Of a DNA stretch of 64,000 nucleotides, positions 46,501-59,400 are shown one piece after another; position 1 is the stretch's first letter; every line of letters begins with the position of its first letter. The stretch is from positions 12,218,234 to 12,282,233 of the forward strand of contig NC_079414.1 of the NCBI RefSeq assembly GCF_026213295.1, in the 5' to 3' direction. A program made the position numbers and the translations under genes. This DNA is from Gadus chalcogrammus. Its lineage: Eukaryota > Chordata > Actinopteri > Gadiformes > Gadidae. The notes below the pieces were generated by a model. That model was not told the origin of the DNA and searched no databases. It was given only the letters and a program-made list of their open reading frames with translations.

Positions 46501-46513
46501 CCTGCTGAACTAG
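40566..46513 (+). CDS. ANKRD49: Ankyrin repeat domain-containing protein 49
   Basis: Two coding exons joined, 40566-40796 and 46004-46513, giving 246 aa (human protein about 239 aa). Exon 1 encodes MDFPEDFNQLELLKTHGHLI, an acidic poly-Glu stretch, and LMLWAAEKNR, then donor GTGAGT. Exon 2 (acceptor CGTCAG) continues in frame with LSTLRSLLAADPSL. Ankyrin repeats follow: DGYTPLHRAAYGGHVEAAAA, DGWTPLHSACRWGCVAVATL and GLTPLHLAAAHVSQ, then a partial fourth (NGETAAQMARRSGPHYFLFE). These motifs and the FNQLELLxTHGHLIP start are diagnostic of ANKRD49. The family protein acts through protein contacts; detailed function in fish is not clear from sequence. Exon 2 is extremely GC-rich, and the intron is 5.2 kb of repeats. 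Confidence 0.95.
41010..41200 (+). repeat. Interspersed repeat rich in CCGAT motifs
   Basis: ATCGGCCTCCGAT, GCACCGATACTGATTTTC and GCCGATATTTGGAGCCGATA resemble a hAT-like fish repeat. Ends not resolved. Confidence 0.4.
41456..41603. repeat. Short snapback (palindromic) repeat
   Basis: GTGGGATAATGCCCTTCGTG and its near-inverse (CTTGTCGGGCGTTATCCC) flank an inner pair (GGAATTAATTGAC / GTCCATTAATTCC). About 148 bp. Confidence 0.65.
42965..43205 (+). repeat. Dispersed repeat R1, partial copy
   Basis: TTACACAGCTCTTCTCAATG, GCTCCATTCACTTGCATGGG and AGTAGTCCGGTAACTTATCA match the R1 copies at 14512 and 52075. Confidence 0.8.
43250..43531 (-). pseudogene. Possible Harbinger-like transposase N-terminal fragment
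   Basis: The minus strand encodes MATRKAIVLAATSMIIDEFT and LVESIMQASNSEDSRIEGYV, then after a stop FRFHFRM. This order loosely resembles PIF transposase starts (short leader, then 'HFRM'). Weak: no further domain, and it abuts R1. Confidence 0.3.
43787..44335. mobile_element. MITE with AAAGAGACACTGTGTAG ends
   Basis: The left end AAAGAGACACTGTGTAG and the right end (reverse complement AAAGGACACTTTGTAGCG) are imperfect inverted repeats about 549 bp apart. The minus-strand 119-aa frame inside (KKRKRELKRQRDRQ) may be a relic but has no known domain. Confidence 0.6.
44457..44640 (+). repeat. Minisatellite, ~37-bp unit with internal palindrome
   Basis: About five units of TTCAACTGGTGAGGTTCAGA followed by ACACATTCACCTACCAG; each junction makes CCAGTTCAACTGG, a palindrome. 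Confidence 0.9.
45480..46003 (+). repeat. ~520-bp pyrimidine tract preceding ANKRD49 exon
   Basis: Nearly uninterrupted C/T sequence with internal tandem units (CTCTTACTCCCTTCTCTCTC, CTCCTCTTCCCCCTTCCC). It runs directly into the acceptor CCCCGTCAG. Confidence 0.95.
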
Positions 46514-46763
46514 AGCTGACCTCATTCGCACTCTAAAAGAACTCTGCTAGTGGGCCGCACACGCACACGCACACGCACAGATATACAGTCACAAACTGAA
46601 GGGCACATTTGTGAAATGTTTGGGAGACAAATGTCTGACGGTTCATTTCTAGGTGGAGTGCTGAGTCTACTGTGTTGTGACGTTATGTATGTTATCTGTG
46701 TTATGTGTGGAATGGACACCAGATCTCCTTCGTAACAGTTAACTGATGCTATATCTTCACATA

Positions 46764-46769
46764 AATAAA
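46764..46769 (+). terminator. ANKRD49: Polyadenylation signal of ANKRD49
   Basis: AATAAA about 250 bp after the stop codon, followed by a GT/T-rich stretch. Confidence 0.65.
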
Positions 46770-46799
46770 GCTTGGTCTAATTATGTATTCTTTTTACAA

Positions 46800-49700
46800 T
46801 TAAGACAAATGGAAATCTGTGGAATAAATAGGGAAACAATGACTCTAAGTAGCAAACAGTCATAAGCCAACGAAGAAACAAAAAATCATGGCCTGCCTAC
46901 AGTGTTGGATGGGGGTTGAGTTTTGGGACCAGGAGCGATTTTTGTGTGAAATCTTTATTCTGGTCTTGTAATCCAGCTCTCCCAGGCAGAGTTTATTGTA
47001 TCATTTCTATCCGTGGCATTTGGACATTTTAATTTATAAAATAAATATGAGAAATGTTTTCTCTCTTCCTTTCAAAGTCTAATATTGCCTTACAATTCTG
47101 CTACTAGATTTTGAGTTAAAAGGGTTTCAGATATTCACTTTTCAAGAGAAAGGACTAATCCTCAGTGGGAGGTCACCTTGTATACCCAGCAAGATTTCTG
47201 TACTCAACAGAGTTCAGATGCCATCATTATGTTGAATCCACTGTCTGCCTCCTACACATGTATCTGCCCTACCAGCCATGCTTGTGCATTAGGTAAACCG
47301 CTACTTCCTTTGAGCTGTTCTCTGAAACAGTGACCAGGGCAAATTATTAATATATTGCCCTAACCTTTGGCTAATTTCAATGGCTTCATATAAAAGTTAA
47401 ATAATTGCTTTCAGAAATTAGAGACATTTATAAATATGAACTACTCAACCATCTTTTCTGCAGGACAAATTATTTTATTATTCACTGAGATGCCATGCCT
47501 CACTGTTTTTCCTCTCAGCCGGCAGTAATTGGGGATCATGGGGAAACATAATTTTCCCAACATCATTGAACATTTATACAAGCATTTCAAGCATTTATAC
47601 AAGGATGTCCTACCCTCTGGATCTATACTGGCAAAGTTCTGCCAAGTTGTGCATTTGGAATTTTTTTGAAAAACAACTGAAAACATCTGTTCACAAAAGC
47701 CCATGGTCTCTGGTCTATGTCTGCCAACCTTGGCAATCTTTTCATAGTTATTTTCTGTTCCTGTATTCATTTGTTTGTTTTCATTCTGCAGCGTAGAAGC
47801 AGTGCCACTTGACAATGGAATAGCTCTGAACTGCTGCTACACCAGTCCAGGAAATCCACTCACATGAGAAGGTGTATCTAAGTTATTTTGACAGGGGTGA
47901 TTTTCTATGTCGTTTTAACACCAATATGTGCCGTATAGTCCCATCGCTGCAATACGGTCTTGTAGGAAATGATATAATAGTAATTATATCCTTCTCTACC
48001 TCCCTTCTTTTCCCTGGTGCTGTCTAGCGCCTTCTGCAAGTAATGAACCGATGTATCTGTGTGTTCAGACTTCAAAGGTCAGAGTGTGCGTGAGTGCATG
48101 TACATGTGTGTACACAGTACACAGAAGAGACGAAGAATGAAATCTCTTCCAACCAGAAAGAATTGATGATTAATTGAACATTGAATCAGAGAGTGGTGTG
48201 GGGAGCTGAGAGGGGGGGATGATGAGAGCCTGCCTCGCTACAGTACAGGTCATTCTCTACAGTCATTGTATAAAACCCGGCCCACGTCAGATAAACGGTT
48301 GTGACGGCCCGAGCCAGGCCCTGGTCTGCTGGGAGATCAGGCTGAATGATAGTGGGTCAAGAAACTTTCGTTGGAACAAATAAAACATTGGCTTGCAGAT
48401 TTGTCTGGTTCCCAAGCTACTGATGGACAAGTGTGGGCGAAAAAAGAGGCCTATATACCCTACTGTAAATAAATCCTCAAGATTGATTAATCAAGGGATA
48501 AAAGGCATGTATGACGATGTTAAAGAAGACATATTCCTGGTTTAAAACAAAAGACCAACGATTTGGGGCTCACTCCCCATTTAATTAGTTTAGAATGAAG
48601 CCTTGTTTAAGTGTTACGGCCATTACAGGGGTGGTCTTTCAATGCGTTGGTCGACTTGAAATCAGAACGAAACTGTTTGGTAGACACAGTGGGGGGAGGG
48701 TGTGAGTTCATCACTGGTTACGAATGAGACCTACATAACACATTGTCTTATAAAGTTTTACTCCTGTGTTTTGTTTGTTTGTTCTTAGCCCTCTGTGGCT
48801 GAAAGCCTTCCTCACTCCCCTGGGATAAACGAAGGTGGAGGCTGCAGTTTGGCATTGGCTCATTTAAATATCTAATTTCACCTGATTTGCATTCAATACC
48901 AAATAGTAATTAATATTTACCTCTATTGAGCGATGCATGAGCAGGTCTAACGCTAATTTGTTTTCCTTAGTATATTTTGCAGAGAAGCAGCAAATGTTTT
49001 ATATTCGAATATCATTGGAGCGTATTTTAGATAATGTGTGTGTGTGTGTGTGTGTGAGCCCAGGTGTGTGTTTGTGTTCTTGTGCATGTGAAAACAGATG
49101 TGTGTGCGTCTGCAGTTGTGTGAGTATAAGTGTGAGTGTATGTGTGTGTGTGTGTGTGTCTTGTTCTTTGTCTAGCCTTTGATAACTGAACCAATAAAAT
49201 AACTGAGAACCATTACAGCTGAAGAATTCTGAGAGTTTAATAAACTGGGACACGAAGATGAACGTTTACAAAAATCCATAATAATGTGTCCCAGTATTAC
49301 AGCATCAGTCGAATAAACAAAAACGTTTCTTCAATTCTGTGTGTGATTTGTTAGCTCTACTCGCAGGTCTCCTTTCGTGTGTCGCTGCATCTCTCGTCAA
49401 CTGATCTGATCACCTTTCCCACCTCCTCTCTTTCTCCCTTGGCTATCTTCACTCACATGTCCTTAATCCCATGAATAAACATGCATTCCAAATCGAAACA
49501 CGCATCAAATGTACTTTCAAGTTCAGGGGACTAGCTTATCTGCCAGATGAAGAGACCTTGGTTCAAGGCAGGATTGAGACACATGTCTGATTAACCCCTA
49601 ATAAGATCTGATGAGCCAGCTGGAGGAGAGGGCTACAGCCAGGGCTGACTCACAGAGCACCATCAGGACCTCCACCCGACAGCTCTCACATGATTATCTG

Positions 49701-50626
49701 CTTAGTTCTATTCATGTCTGGTTTGGCATTCATTTTTACAACAGAACCCAGACCTGTGTGTGTGTGTGTGTGCGTGCGTGCGTGTGTATTTGAGTGTGTG
49801 TGCTGGTTGAAGGCCTAGCCAAACATGGGATGGCCAAATTATCCTTTGTTAGTTTGTATTTGGATTTTCAAACATTATTCAAATAGCCTACTTCGATAGC
49901 ACTTTAACACCTGTGTGAGAATTTAAACAGGCCGACAGAGACAGACTTGAAGCTGTAATTAGCTGAAATTGCTGTAATTATAATATTACATTATTATTAA
50001 ATATTTAATCATTTTGTTCCCATGGCACCCACTACTAAGTTGCCTTCATACAGGAATAGAAAAAAAAATCGCTTGATAAAATTCATTGAGCGCGATTGCA
50101 AATGATTCATTTGGGCCAGCCCCAGTCCTGTCCCCCAGGTGGTTAATACTCCTCCGCCTACATGTGTTGCGGCAATGCGAGCCCCTTCTGCCTCTTCAAT
50201 GAGTTTGATTTTAAACACATCATTTTGGACGTTAACGTCCAAAATAGGAATTTGATCTGCCAAAAGAATGTAGAATAAAATAAGAAAATAACATGAAAAC
50301 GGATTTGTAAAAAACACTTTCTTCACCTCCACGTCCAAGGTTGAACACTCTTTTTGGTGCTGAATGTTTCCAGAGGATATATTTTCTGAGGATACACGAC
50401 TCTTTTCTGAAATATCTGTCCAGGACAACATGTATTTTAACAGTACATGTTCTTTCGAACCCCAAACAAATGTCCTAAGCTTCAAAGACTCCAAATAGGA
50501 GAGTGAAACAAGGTAGAAAAAGATAGTGTCTGGGTGCGAAAAATGGAGGGTGACGGAGGGTTCAAAAAAGAACACCTTGTACAAACGAAATCTAACTGTT
50601 TACTCACTGAAAGATGGATAAATTCT

Positions 50627-50629
<3 letters not shown>
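46800..50629. other. Intergenic, no gene recognised
   Basis: Contains short GT microsatellites (49034-49056, 49140-49160, 49756-49800). A 124-aa frame at 47815-47441 (minus) has no domain and is probably chance. No RNA gene is supported. Confidence 0.4.
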
Positions 50630-51836
<1,207 letters not shown>

Positions 51837-51985
51837 GGTAACACTTTATAAAAAGGTGCCATAATAAATAGCAAACTAGTCATTACCTAACCCTTTGTTA
51901 ATATTTGTTAATTGTTACTAAAATATCTATTTGGCACAAGTTAATAGTTTTTTTTCACTGACCAGAGTGTCGCTGGTTAGGGTTA

Positions 51986-52498
51986 AGGTACGGCCACACT
52001 GAACGCGTTCCGCGCGTTAAAGGCGTTGAAAATCTGAGGAGTAATCTATGCCATAAACAGAAATATTATAGGCCTTTATTACACGGGTCTTCTCAATGCC
52101 GTGGAACGCTCCGTTCACTTGCATGGGTAGTAGTCCGGTAACATGGCAACCCCAGCGTCTTCGGTTGCTAAGTGACCTCAACGTCTTTGGCGGGCTATTT
52201 CACTGCTGATCAACACTACGAATGCTGCTAACAAATAAATTGTAAAAAGACACACCATGTGAAGTTATTTTTTCGTTTTGGCAAGTAGCCGTGTAATAAG
52301 CGGGATAATGTGTAGAACGTCGCCGGTCATAATCGAAAATAAGCCCCTTCAGGGCGAAGCAAGACACCTCTGCTGGGCGGGCTCATCTAGCTGCATAGGC
52401 GCGTTAGGTGCGTTGAACCATTTTTTTGACACACAATGATCAAGTGTCAGGTTAGGCGCGTTACGCATTACACGCGCAACGCGTTCAGTGTGGCCATA
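51986..52498. mobile_element. PIF/Harbinger-like MITE with TTA target duplication
   Basis: The left end AGGTACGGCCACACTGAACG and the right end (reverse complement AGGTATGGCCACACTGAACG) are inverted repeats flanked by TTA on each side, the 3-bp TWA duplication of PIF/Harbinger. An R1 repeat lies inside. Confidence 0.85.
52075..52375 (+). repeat. Dispersed repeat R1, copy nested in MITE
   Basis: TTACACGGGTCTTCTCAATG through CTGCTGATCAACACTACGAA, TAATAAGCGGGATAATGTG and GAAGCAAGACACCTCTGC. This is the uninterrupted reference for the split copy at 12711-13905. Confidence 0.85.
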
Positions 52499-52625
52499 CC
52501 TTTAGGGTTAGGGTTGTGTGTTAGGGTTAGGGCTGTGTGTCATGGTTAAGGTTAGGGTTAGGGCCATGTGTTAGGGTTAGGGCCTTGTGTTAGGGTTAGG
52601 GTCGTTAGGGTTTGGTTAGGGTTAT
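52499..52625 (+). repeat. Interstitial TTAGGG-like repeats
   Basis: Many TTAGGG units interrupted by TTGTGTG/CTGTGTG spacers, within the centre of the foldback element. Confidence 0.9.
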
Positions 52626-52752
52626 GCAAACAACTTATATTTAATTAATGATGAAAAAACGATTAACTTGTGCCAAATTGATATTTTTGTAACAACTAAC
52701 AAATATTAACAAAGGGTTAGGTAATGACTAGTTTGCTATTTATTATGGCACC

Positions 52753-53191
52753 CTCTGCGACCTCCTCCAAGAATACACTCCCTCCCGCTCCCTCCGCTCA
52801 ACCTCTGCTGGACTACTATGTATCCCCACATCACGACTCACTACAATGGGTGCCCGGTCATTCAGCTGTTCAGCACCCAGGCTCGTGAACTCCCTCCCCC
52901 CACACATAAAGACACCCTTACAACCTTCAAGTCACAACTCAAAACTCACCTGTTCAAACTCGCACACAACGTCTAACGTGATTGTTTGTTTGTTTGTTTT
53001 GTTTTGTCTTGTTTTTGTTTTATTCATTTTTTATTTTTTATTTATTATGTTTATTTATTTATTTATTTTTTCCACAATTTATTATTATTATTTTTTTAAA
53101 CGATTTATGATGACTATATGCTCTGTAAGGTGACATTGGGTGTCTTGAAAGGCGCCTCTAAATTAAATGTATTATTATTATTTATTATTAT
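52753..53191 (+). mobile_element. LINE 3' end fragment (L2-type tail)
   Basis: The plus strand encodes MGARSFSCSAPRLVNSLPPH, then in another frame FKSQLKTHLFKLAHNV, the usual C-terminus of fish L2/Rex-type reverse transcriptases. The 3' tail GGGTGTCTTGAAAGGCGCCT and (ATT)n are also typical. Inserted in the right foldback arm. Confidence 0.75.
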
Positions 53192-53205
53192 TATAAAGTG
53201 TTACC

Positions 53206-54740
53206 GATAAATTATATAGATCATCAATCATAAATAACTAATATATGATAATAATCCTAATATATAATTTAATATATAAATAATAAAGAGCGTCCTCCTA
53301 ATCCTCAATCTGGTGATCTACAAGCAGTTCACAGAAGAGCCAATTACACTAAACGACGTAGTGCACTATGAGTGCATTGGCTGATCCAATTGAACTCTAC
53401 AAGCTTTATTATGTTTGTGAACCAATTAGAGTAATGTACGTAGTAAATAGCCTGCATGTACTTTAATTGACTCATTCCTGGTTGTTTGTGTCATTCTTGT
53501 TTTGCTCAAATGTTTAGAATCAGATATGGTTAATTCCCCTCTTCTTTGGGCTTGCTTTGAATTCATTATGATTTTGTTCATGCTATTTCGTCACTATATA
53601 AGGGTAAAGAAAATATAGCTTAAAAAATTGTTTTGGCCTAGGCCTACTTTAAAATGTATAGGTGCTCGTTTATGGCAAACTAATTGCATAACCATACTTA
53701 TTGTTAATATTTAAGGCAACAGGAATAAACACGGTTCGGATGTTATCCAGAGCCTTTCAGAGCCATCGCTCTGAAATGCTCTGACGGTGGTGTTTTCACC
53801 GCGTGCCTTGAATGTAGTGTCATCACGCGGCTGTTCAGAGACACTGAAGCTTCCTTTCATTTGAACTTCTCGAATTTGTCGAAGCCCTAATAATGTATAA
53901 AGAGCGATGAATCCATCATAAAACAACGCTCTTGTATTATTAATATAATATGAGTAATAGTATTGATTCTAAGAATAATTGTAGATGCTGGACTGAACTG
54001 GTCATATGAGAATACAAAATGTTTGATTTTTTTTAAGACATTAAAACATATATAATTACATACGAATGGATTTTTTCATGCAATGCTTTTTTATCAATTA
54101 CCTGACTACACGTATCAGTTATCTTCGGTGGCTTTAGTGAGCAAAATTAAGGAAATCTATGGTCTTATTGACAATGGACGAGGTTCTGGCTCCACCTGCT
54201 GGACAAGGGAGGATATGAGTTTCATGTATTTTTTTTATCATTATTATCCTTTGAAACTCTTCAGAAAAAAACATTTAAAAAATGGTCCCTGTGTGCATAG
54301 CCCAATCCATTGTTTCATAAAGACGATGACAATAAATAACACCACACAAGATGAAGCTTTACATTTTTATAAGACTTATAAAAAGAAACATAACACGATA
54401 ACCAAGGCATTTTATACATTGTGTTTTTTTTTCCTTTGTGTTTCTATGGGTCTTATTTACAAACATGGTTATGTACAAATAACAACAACTCCAGAATGGA
54501 AAGAAGAAAAAAAACAGCCAGATAAAGTCTATCACGAACAACCAGTTAGCATAATATAATAATATATTTGTTATGTACAAAGTAACTGGCATGACCAGAG
54601 CATGACAGATCACTTGGATTATCTCAATCACTTCAAGTATCTGTCTGGTAGCAGGTATTAGTCCCATAGAGACGGCTTCCAGCCACGACCAGAGAAGCCA
54701 TGGAACCACGTTACGTTAAGCTGAGGAGAACGGAACCCGG
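53206..54740. other. AT-rich intergenic, no supported gene
   Basis: A 158-aa frame at 54083-54559 (plus) has no recognisable domain, is extremely AT-rich and lacks splice or poly(A) context. I treat it as chance, though a short lineage-specific gene cannot be excluded. Confidence 0.4.
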
Positions 54741-54749
54741 ATGGGACTG

Positions 54750-55135
54750 ACAGCTATATATACACTGGATGGTGTAGACTGCATGACATATAGAATGTAA
54801 CACACACAAACACACAACGTATGACTATATGTATAACCGAATGTACACTTAATGTAGAACACTGTATATATCATCAACTGTATGATGTGAACACTGTATG
54901 TCACACTGTTTGATGTGCACTGTATATATCATTAACTCTATGATGTGTACACTGTATATTTCATGAACTGTATGACGTGTACACTGTACGTCACACTTTT
55001 TGATGTGCACTTATATATATTGTGAACTTTATGAGGTGTACACTGTATGTCACACTGTTTGAAATACAGTGTATATATCATGAACTGTATGACATTTTCT
55101 GTGTATGATGTACTGAAACAGTATGATATACAGTT
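54750..55135 (+). repeat. Minisatellite with CACTGTATATATCAT/GTATGATGTG units
   Basis: Imperfect units of about 54 bp (ACTGTATATATCAT, AACTGTATGATGTG, ACACTGTATGTCACACTG, TTTGATGTGC). Some positions alternate, giving a higher-order unit of roughly 110 bp. Confidence 0.85.
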
Positions 55136-55139
55136 TGTG

Positions 55140-56484
55140 TTCAACAAGCAAGAACATTTTCGTGGCAAAAGGTTTAACATTCAACTTCTCCGATCATCGG
55201 TCAGAAAGACAACTTTTGTACAACGTATTATATATAAACCAATGGGCGGGGATTTCTTTGCCCCTACTGGATGATATCCACAACTACGTCAAAACAGCCA
55301 AGTGTTTTTTTTCTTTTCTTCCTGCCAACAACGAATGTGCAACACGTACAGAAAGCCAATGGAGAGGGTGGACGCAGATGGGCACATACTCTTGCTGAGG
55401 GGAAACGCATTTCTGATTCCCGTACCAACTGACAACAAAGTGATTCTGATGTGGTTTAACTACACATCAGAGGCATTCAAAAAGAAAACATCCACTTTTT
55501 CCTTGGCCTACAATCAAGAGTATTTCGGGGAGATGGGTCACTCCCGTATTTTTAGCTTTTCCAGGTTTTATTTTCTCTCACTTTACATTTGTTTGTGTAT
55601 CGTTAAGAAATGAATCTCCTTGTCCAAACTGGACCAATAAAGTAACAAACATTCAATACGCAGGAGTACCTTAAACGTCCAAATAAGCGGTCCAAAGTTA
55701 AACAATGTGTAGGAACGAGCTTGTTTCACAGAGAACTCTCACTATTCAGTCAAGGCTTAACAGTTAGTCTTATTTGAATAATAACTGGGGCCACTACATG
55801 GTCATGTGCGACCAGAGAGCTAAAGTATGGACAAATACCAGAGGCTGTTTATCCTCCAACGTCTCAGAAACCGGTAGCTAACATGGAACAGGTAGCTAAC
55901 GCAAACAGTAAAAACCAGTAATGCCTTCTAGTAAACTGTCGTTAAACAACAACACCTTTGGGCTCTCCCGCTTAGTGTCTACTTCGAGAGGGATAACCAT
56001 ACCAAATAAAGCTTATATAGAGTTCCACAGTAGCCGGTGTACAACGCTGTGGTCTGTAAAGTTAGGGACATATCTCTATCTCACCCTTTACCGAAAAACA
56101 AACTGAAACATGACGCGCCCCCGCTTGATTGGAAGCGCATCGTTTTCACAACGGCACTTTAAGACCTTTTAAATAGTGCACTTAAAAAATGAACTAGAAC
56201 GAAAAACAGAACGTTCAGACGGCTCGACACAACAAACAGCCGCCAAATCCAAACCGCCGGGAGGCAAAATCGCACTCCGCTCGCACAACCATCAGCACGC
56301 CAAACAAACTTAGTGCAGCTCTAAGCCCTGGGAGAACCCAGGGGGATTGGATGTCTATATTTTTCGCTACCAAAATAAAACAAAAGAAAATATTTTTTTT
56401 TCGCATCCTAGGATTAACCCACCAACCCACCCCCTGCCTCCCTCCCTCCCTCCCCCCCTCCCTCCCTCCCCCCTGGTTTCTCCC
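55140..56484. other. Intergenic / 3' flank of the minus-strand gene
   Basis: No gene recognised. 55900-56110 may be a MITE fragment. The segment just left of 56485 would be the 3' UTR of the minus-strand gene; no clear AATAAA on the minus strand was located. Confidence 0.35.
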
Positions 56485-59400
56485 TCAGCAGACGATGAGG
56501 GGCAGCGGGTCCCCGTCGCGGCGCTGGTTCTTCTTCAGCAGCTGGATGCGGTTGTGGCAGTAGAACTTGATGGCGCGCCAGTCCCGCTGGTTGCTGACCA
56601 GCAGGGGGCACTGCTGCAGGCAGCGCTCGCAGTCCGCCTTGGCCGGCACACGCAGCTCAGCGATGTTGCGCGTCAGGTGCTCCTCCACCGCGGCACGCTC
56701 CGCCTCCGACCACGGCCGCTTCAGCACCCCTCGCTTACCTGGGGGGGGGGGAGACAGAGACAGGGAGAGAGAGAGAGAGAGAGAGAGAGAGGGGGAGAGA
56801 GAAAGAACAAGGCAGAAAGAGAGAGAGAGATTTAAGTATTAACTGTGTTGTCCAACTGCAAGGTTACACATTGTGTACATATTCTGCTAATGAAGCACAT
56901 GTAATTGATAATTAATAATAAAAGAGAGCGAGAGATTAAATTCACCACTAACACATTAATTCATACAAACTTACAGCCAGTGTTTATGTGTATGTGTGTA
57001 TTAAAATTGGACACACAGTCAAATTGAACGGTATGTCTGAAGACAACACACACGCACCGAACAATGGTTTTGGTACAGTTTTTTCTCATAACTTGTTGTT
57101 ACAAACACGTTTTGATTGGCTGTGTTTAGGGTCAAATCATTTCTTGGAACTAGACACCAGTGAAAGATGGAACTCAGATGATTAGTCCCTCTCCCTGTGA
57201 AGTCTCTCAGCACCCTGCCTTTCTGAACTCCCCCAACGCACACTCTGTACTTTATCCTTAATCACCTCTTCATTAGAAACCACACTGTGGATTATCAAAG
57301 CATCAATCAATTTAGGGCCAAATTACCTGACTGTCTGTCTATATACCTATTGTGACACATACGGAAACACAACTTCTGGGGACAGTGACCCCCCCTGGTG
57401 AGTATGAGATATAACAACAGGACTTAGGATATCACTCGCCATACAAAACCAGCTGAAATTTTGAGTTCAAAATCGCGTTATTGTGTTTAATGCTGTCCCA
57501 CAGCTGATCGGTTTGATCTTAGTTTAAATTATTGAAATCCCTCTGCAGTGACGGTGTCCAGAATGTCCAGGTCATCTTCTTAAGCGACGAGCTAGTTGAA
57601 ATGTTACACAGTGGGACTCATCCGTTCTCCTTCCTCTTTAATGCCAAGCGGAGCAATCGGTCAATACGTGTTGATCCATAACTAACCTGACTGCTGCTGG
57701 CCGGAGGAGCTCCTCTTCCCCTTGACCAGCGCGGCGCCCACGGCTGGCACGGTGCCCCCCGCTGCGGCGGCGGCGGCCAGCACCGCCTGCATGTTCTTCA
57801 TCTTCTTGGGCCGCCCAACCCGGCCGTTGTTCTTCCCCTTGCGGACGAACAGCATGGTGGGGGTAGGGGTGGGCGGGGCCGGGGTGGGGGCGGGGGCGGG
57901 GCAGGGGGTCTCGGGAGGGGGCTTCTCCTTGCCCTGCTCGCCGTCCGACTCTCCCCCCTCCGAGTACGAGTCTGCAGAGTTACCGGACATCACTGTTGGG
58001 GGGGGGGGGGGGGGGGGGAGATAATAATACAGGGAGTCATTAGTCCATCTGTCCCAGCTCAGGGAGCCTCTGGTAAGCCTGTCAAACACCCCTCCCCTCA
58101 GCAACACCCAGTCACACAACAAGACACACTAGTTATTGATGCAGTAGGTATTCAATATCTATATAGATAAACAAGCTATAGATACAGATACATTTATAGA
58201 TATAGGGGACATGTATATTCATAGATATACAATATATCTTTTTAGATATACAGTATATGAATGACCTTTGTGTCTACAGGTGCTGTATAAATGAACTTTA
58301 AGGAAGGGTTATCCAAGTAGAATGAAAACTGGAAACGACTTCGGTCCCTAAGTCCCTCAATGAACCGTGGATGCACCCTGTCACCTGTCACCTCTAATCT
58401 ATAATCTATACTCAACGAGCCCCAGTGTGGGTGTTCTCACCGTCCAGCTCCAGGCAGATGTGATGGAGGCTCATGCCGCGGAACAGCACGCCGTCCCTCT
58501 CCCCGCACAGCACCACGCGGCCCACCCGGCCCATCAGGCCCGGGTCCTGGCCGATCCCGGCGCAGTTCTGCGTCACGTGGTACTCCCTCTCCAGGAAGTT
58601 CTCCAGCCGCTCCACGGCCCCGCCCCCGGGCTGGCCCGGCTCCTCCCCCTCCCCCAGCAGCAGCAGCTGGGTGAGGATGGCCACCTGCCGCCTGACCCGC
58701 GTCTGGGTGAGGGCGCGGGGGTTGCGTGTGCCGCTGGAGCGCGCCAGGCTGCGCAGCAGGTCGGTGCCCCGGAGCGGCGTGGCCGGCGAGTGGTAGGGCC
58801 GGGCGAACACGTAGGGGTTGGCCGGGTCCACGCCCACGTCCAGCCGGGTCTGCAGCAGCAGCTCCAGGCAGGGCTCGCAGTGCGGCGGCAGGATGAGCGG
58901 CTGCACGCGGCCCCGCTTGCCCTGCACGCCCACGCGGGGCAGGTGGGGCAGCACCAGGCGCTCGAAGGGGGAGAGGGAGGCCTCCAGGGGGGTGAGGGCC
59001 GGGGGCGCCCCCACGGGCACGGGCACGGGCACGGGGCACTGGGGGATGAGGCGGGCGCGGTACTCCGTCACGGAGAGCTTGGACACCTCGCACTCGCGCC
59101 GGCGGTTGTAGAGGATGAGCAGCGCCAGGCTGGAGTGGCAGAGCAGGCGCCAGGCCTCGGCCGACTGCAGCTGGCGCGACAGGGACAGGAAGGCCGAGTG
59201 CTGCAGGCGGCGCAGGTAGAGCACCAGGGAGGACAGCGAGGAGAGCAGCGGCAGCATGTGGAGGCGGCCCGAGCTGCTGCAGAGACACACAGGGAGGGGG
59301 GGTTAGGAGACGGCCGTGGGAGAACCTGCCCTGCATTGGTCACATCCCTGGGTCACTTATTGTCATCCGTCGGTACTATCAGCCAGAAAGAGCCATTGTT

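Larger units (their letters stand above)
51837..53205. mobile_element. Foldback element (GGTAACACTTTATAA ends) with nested insertions
   Basis: The left arm, about 51837-51950 (GGTAACACTTTATAA, GTGCCATAATAAATAGCAAA), recurs inverted at 52640-52752 and 53192-53205. Flanks GATAAATA and GATAAATT suggest an 8-bp target duplication with one change. The right arm is interrupted by a LINE tail, and the centre by a MITE and TTAGGG-like repeats. Confidence 0.8.

Noticed and set aside
45404..46531. Long Ser/Pro/Leu- and Arg/Glu-rich frames over the pyrimidine tract
   Set aside because: Low-complexity C/T repeat gives open frames by composition; only the ankyrin frame after 46004 is real.
47441..47815. 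124-aa minus-strand reading frame
   Set aside because: No motif or supporting structure; probably chance.
50009..50584. 191-aa minus-strand reading frame
   Set aside because: Composition like non-coding sequence, no domain, ends in a microsatellite region.
52499..52625. Chromosome-fusion telomere scar
   Set aside because: The TTAGGG-like repeats lie at the centre of a transposon-like foldback, which is a simpler explanation.
54083..54559. 158-aa plus-strand reading frame
   Set aside because: AT-rich, no recognisable domain, no splice or poly(A) context; likely chance.
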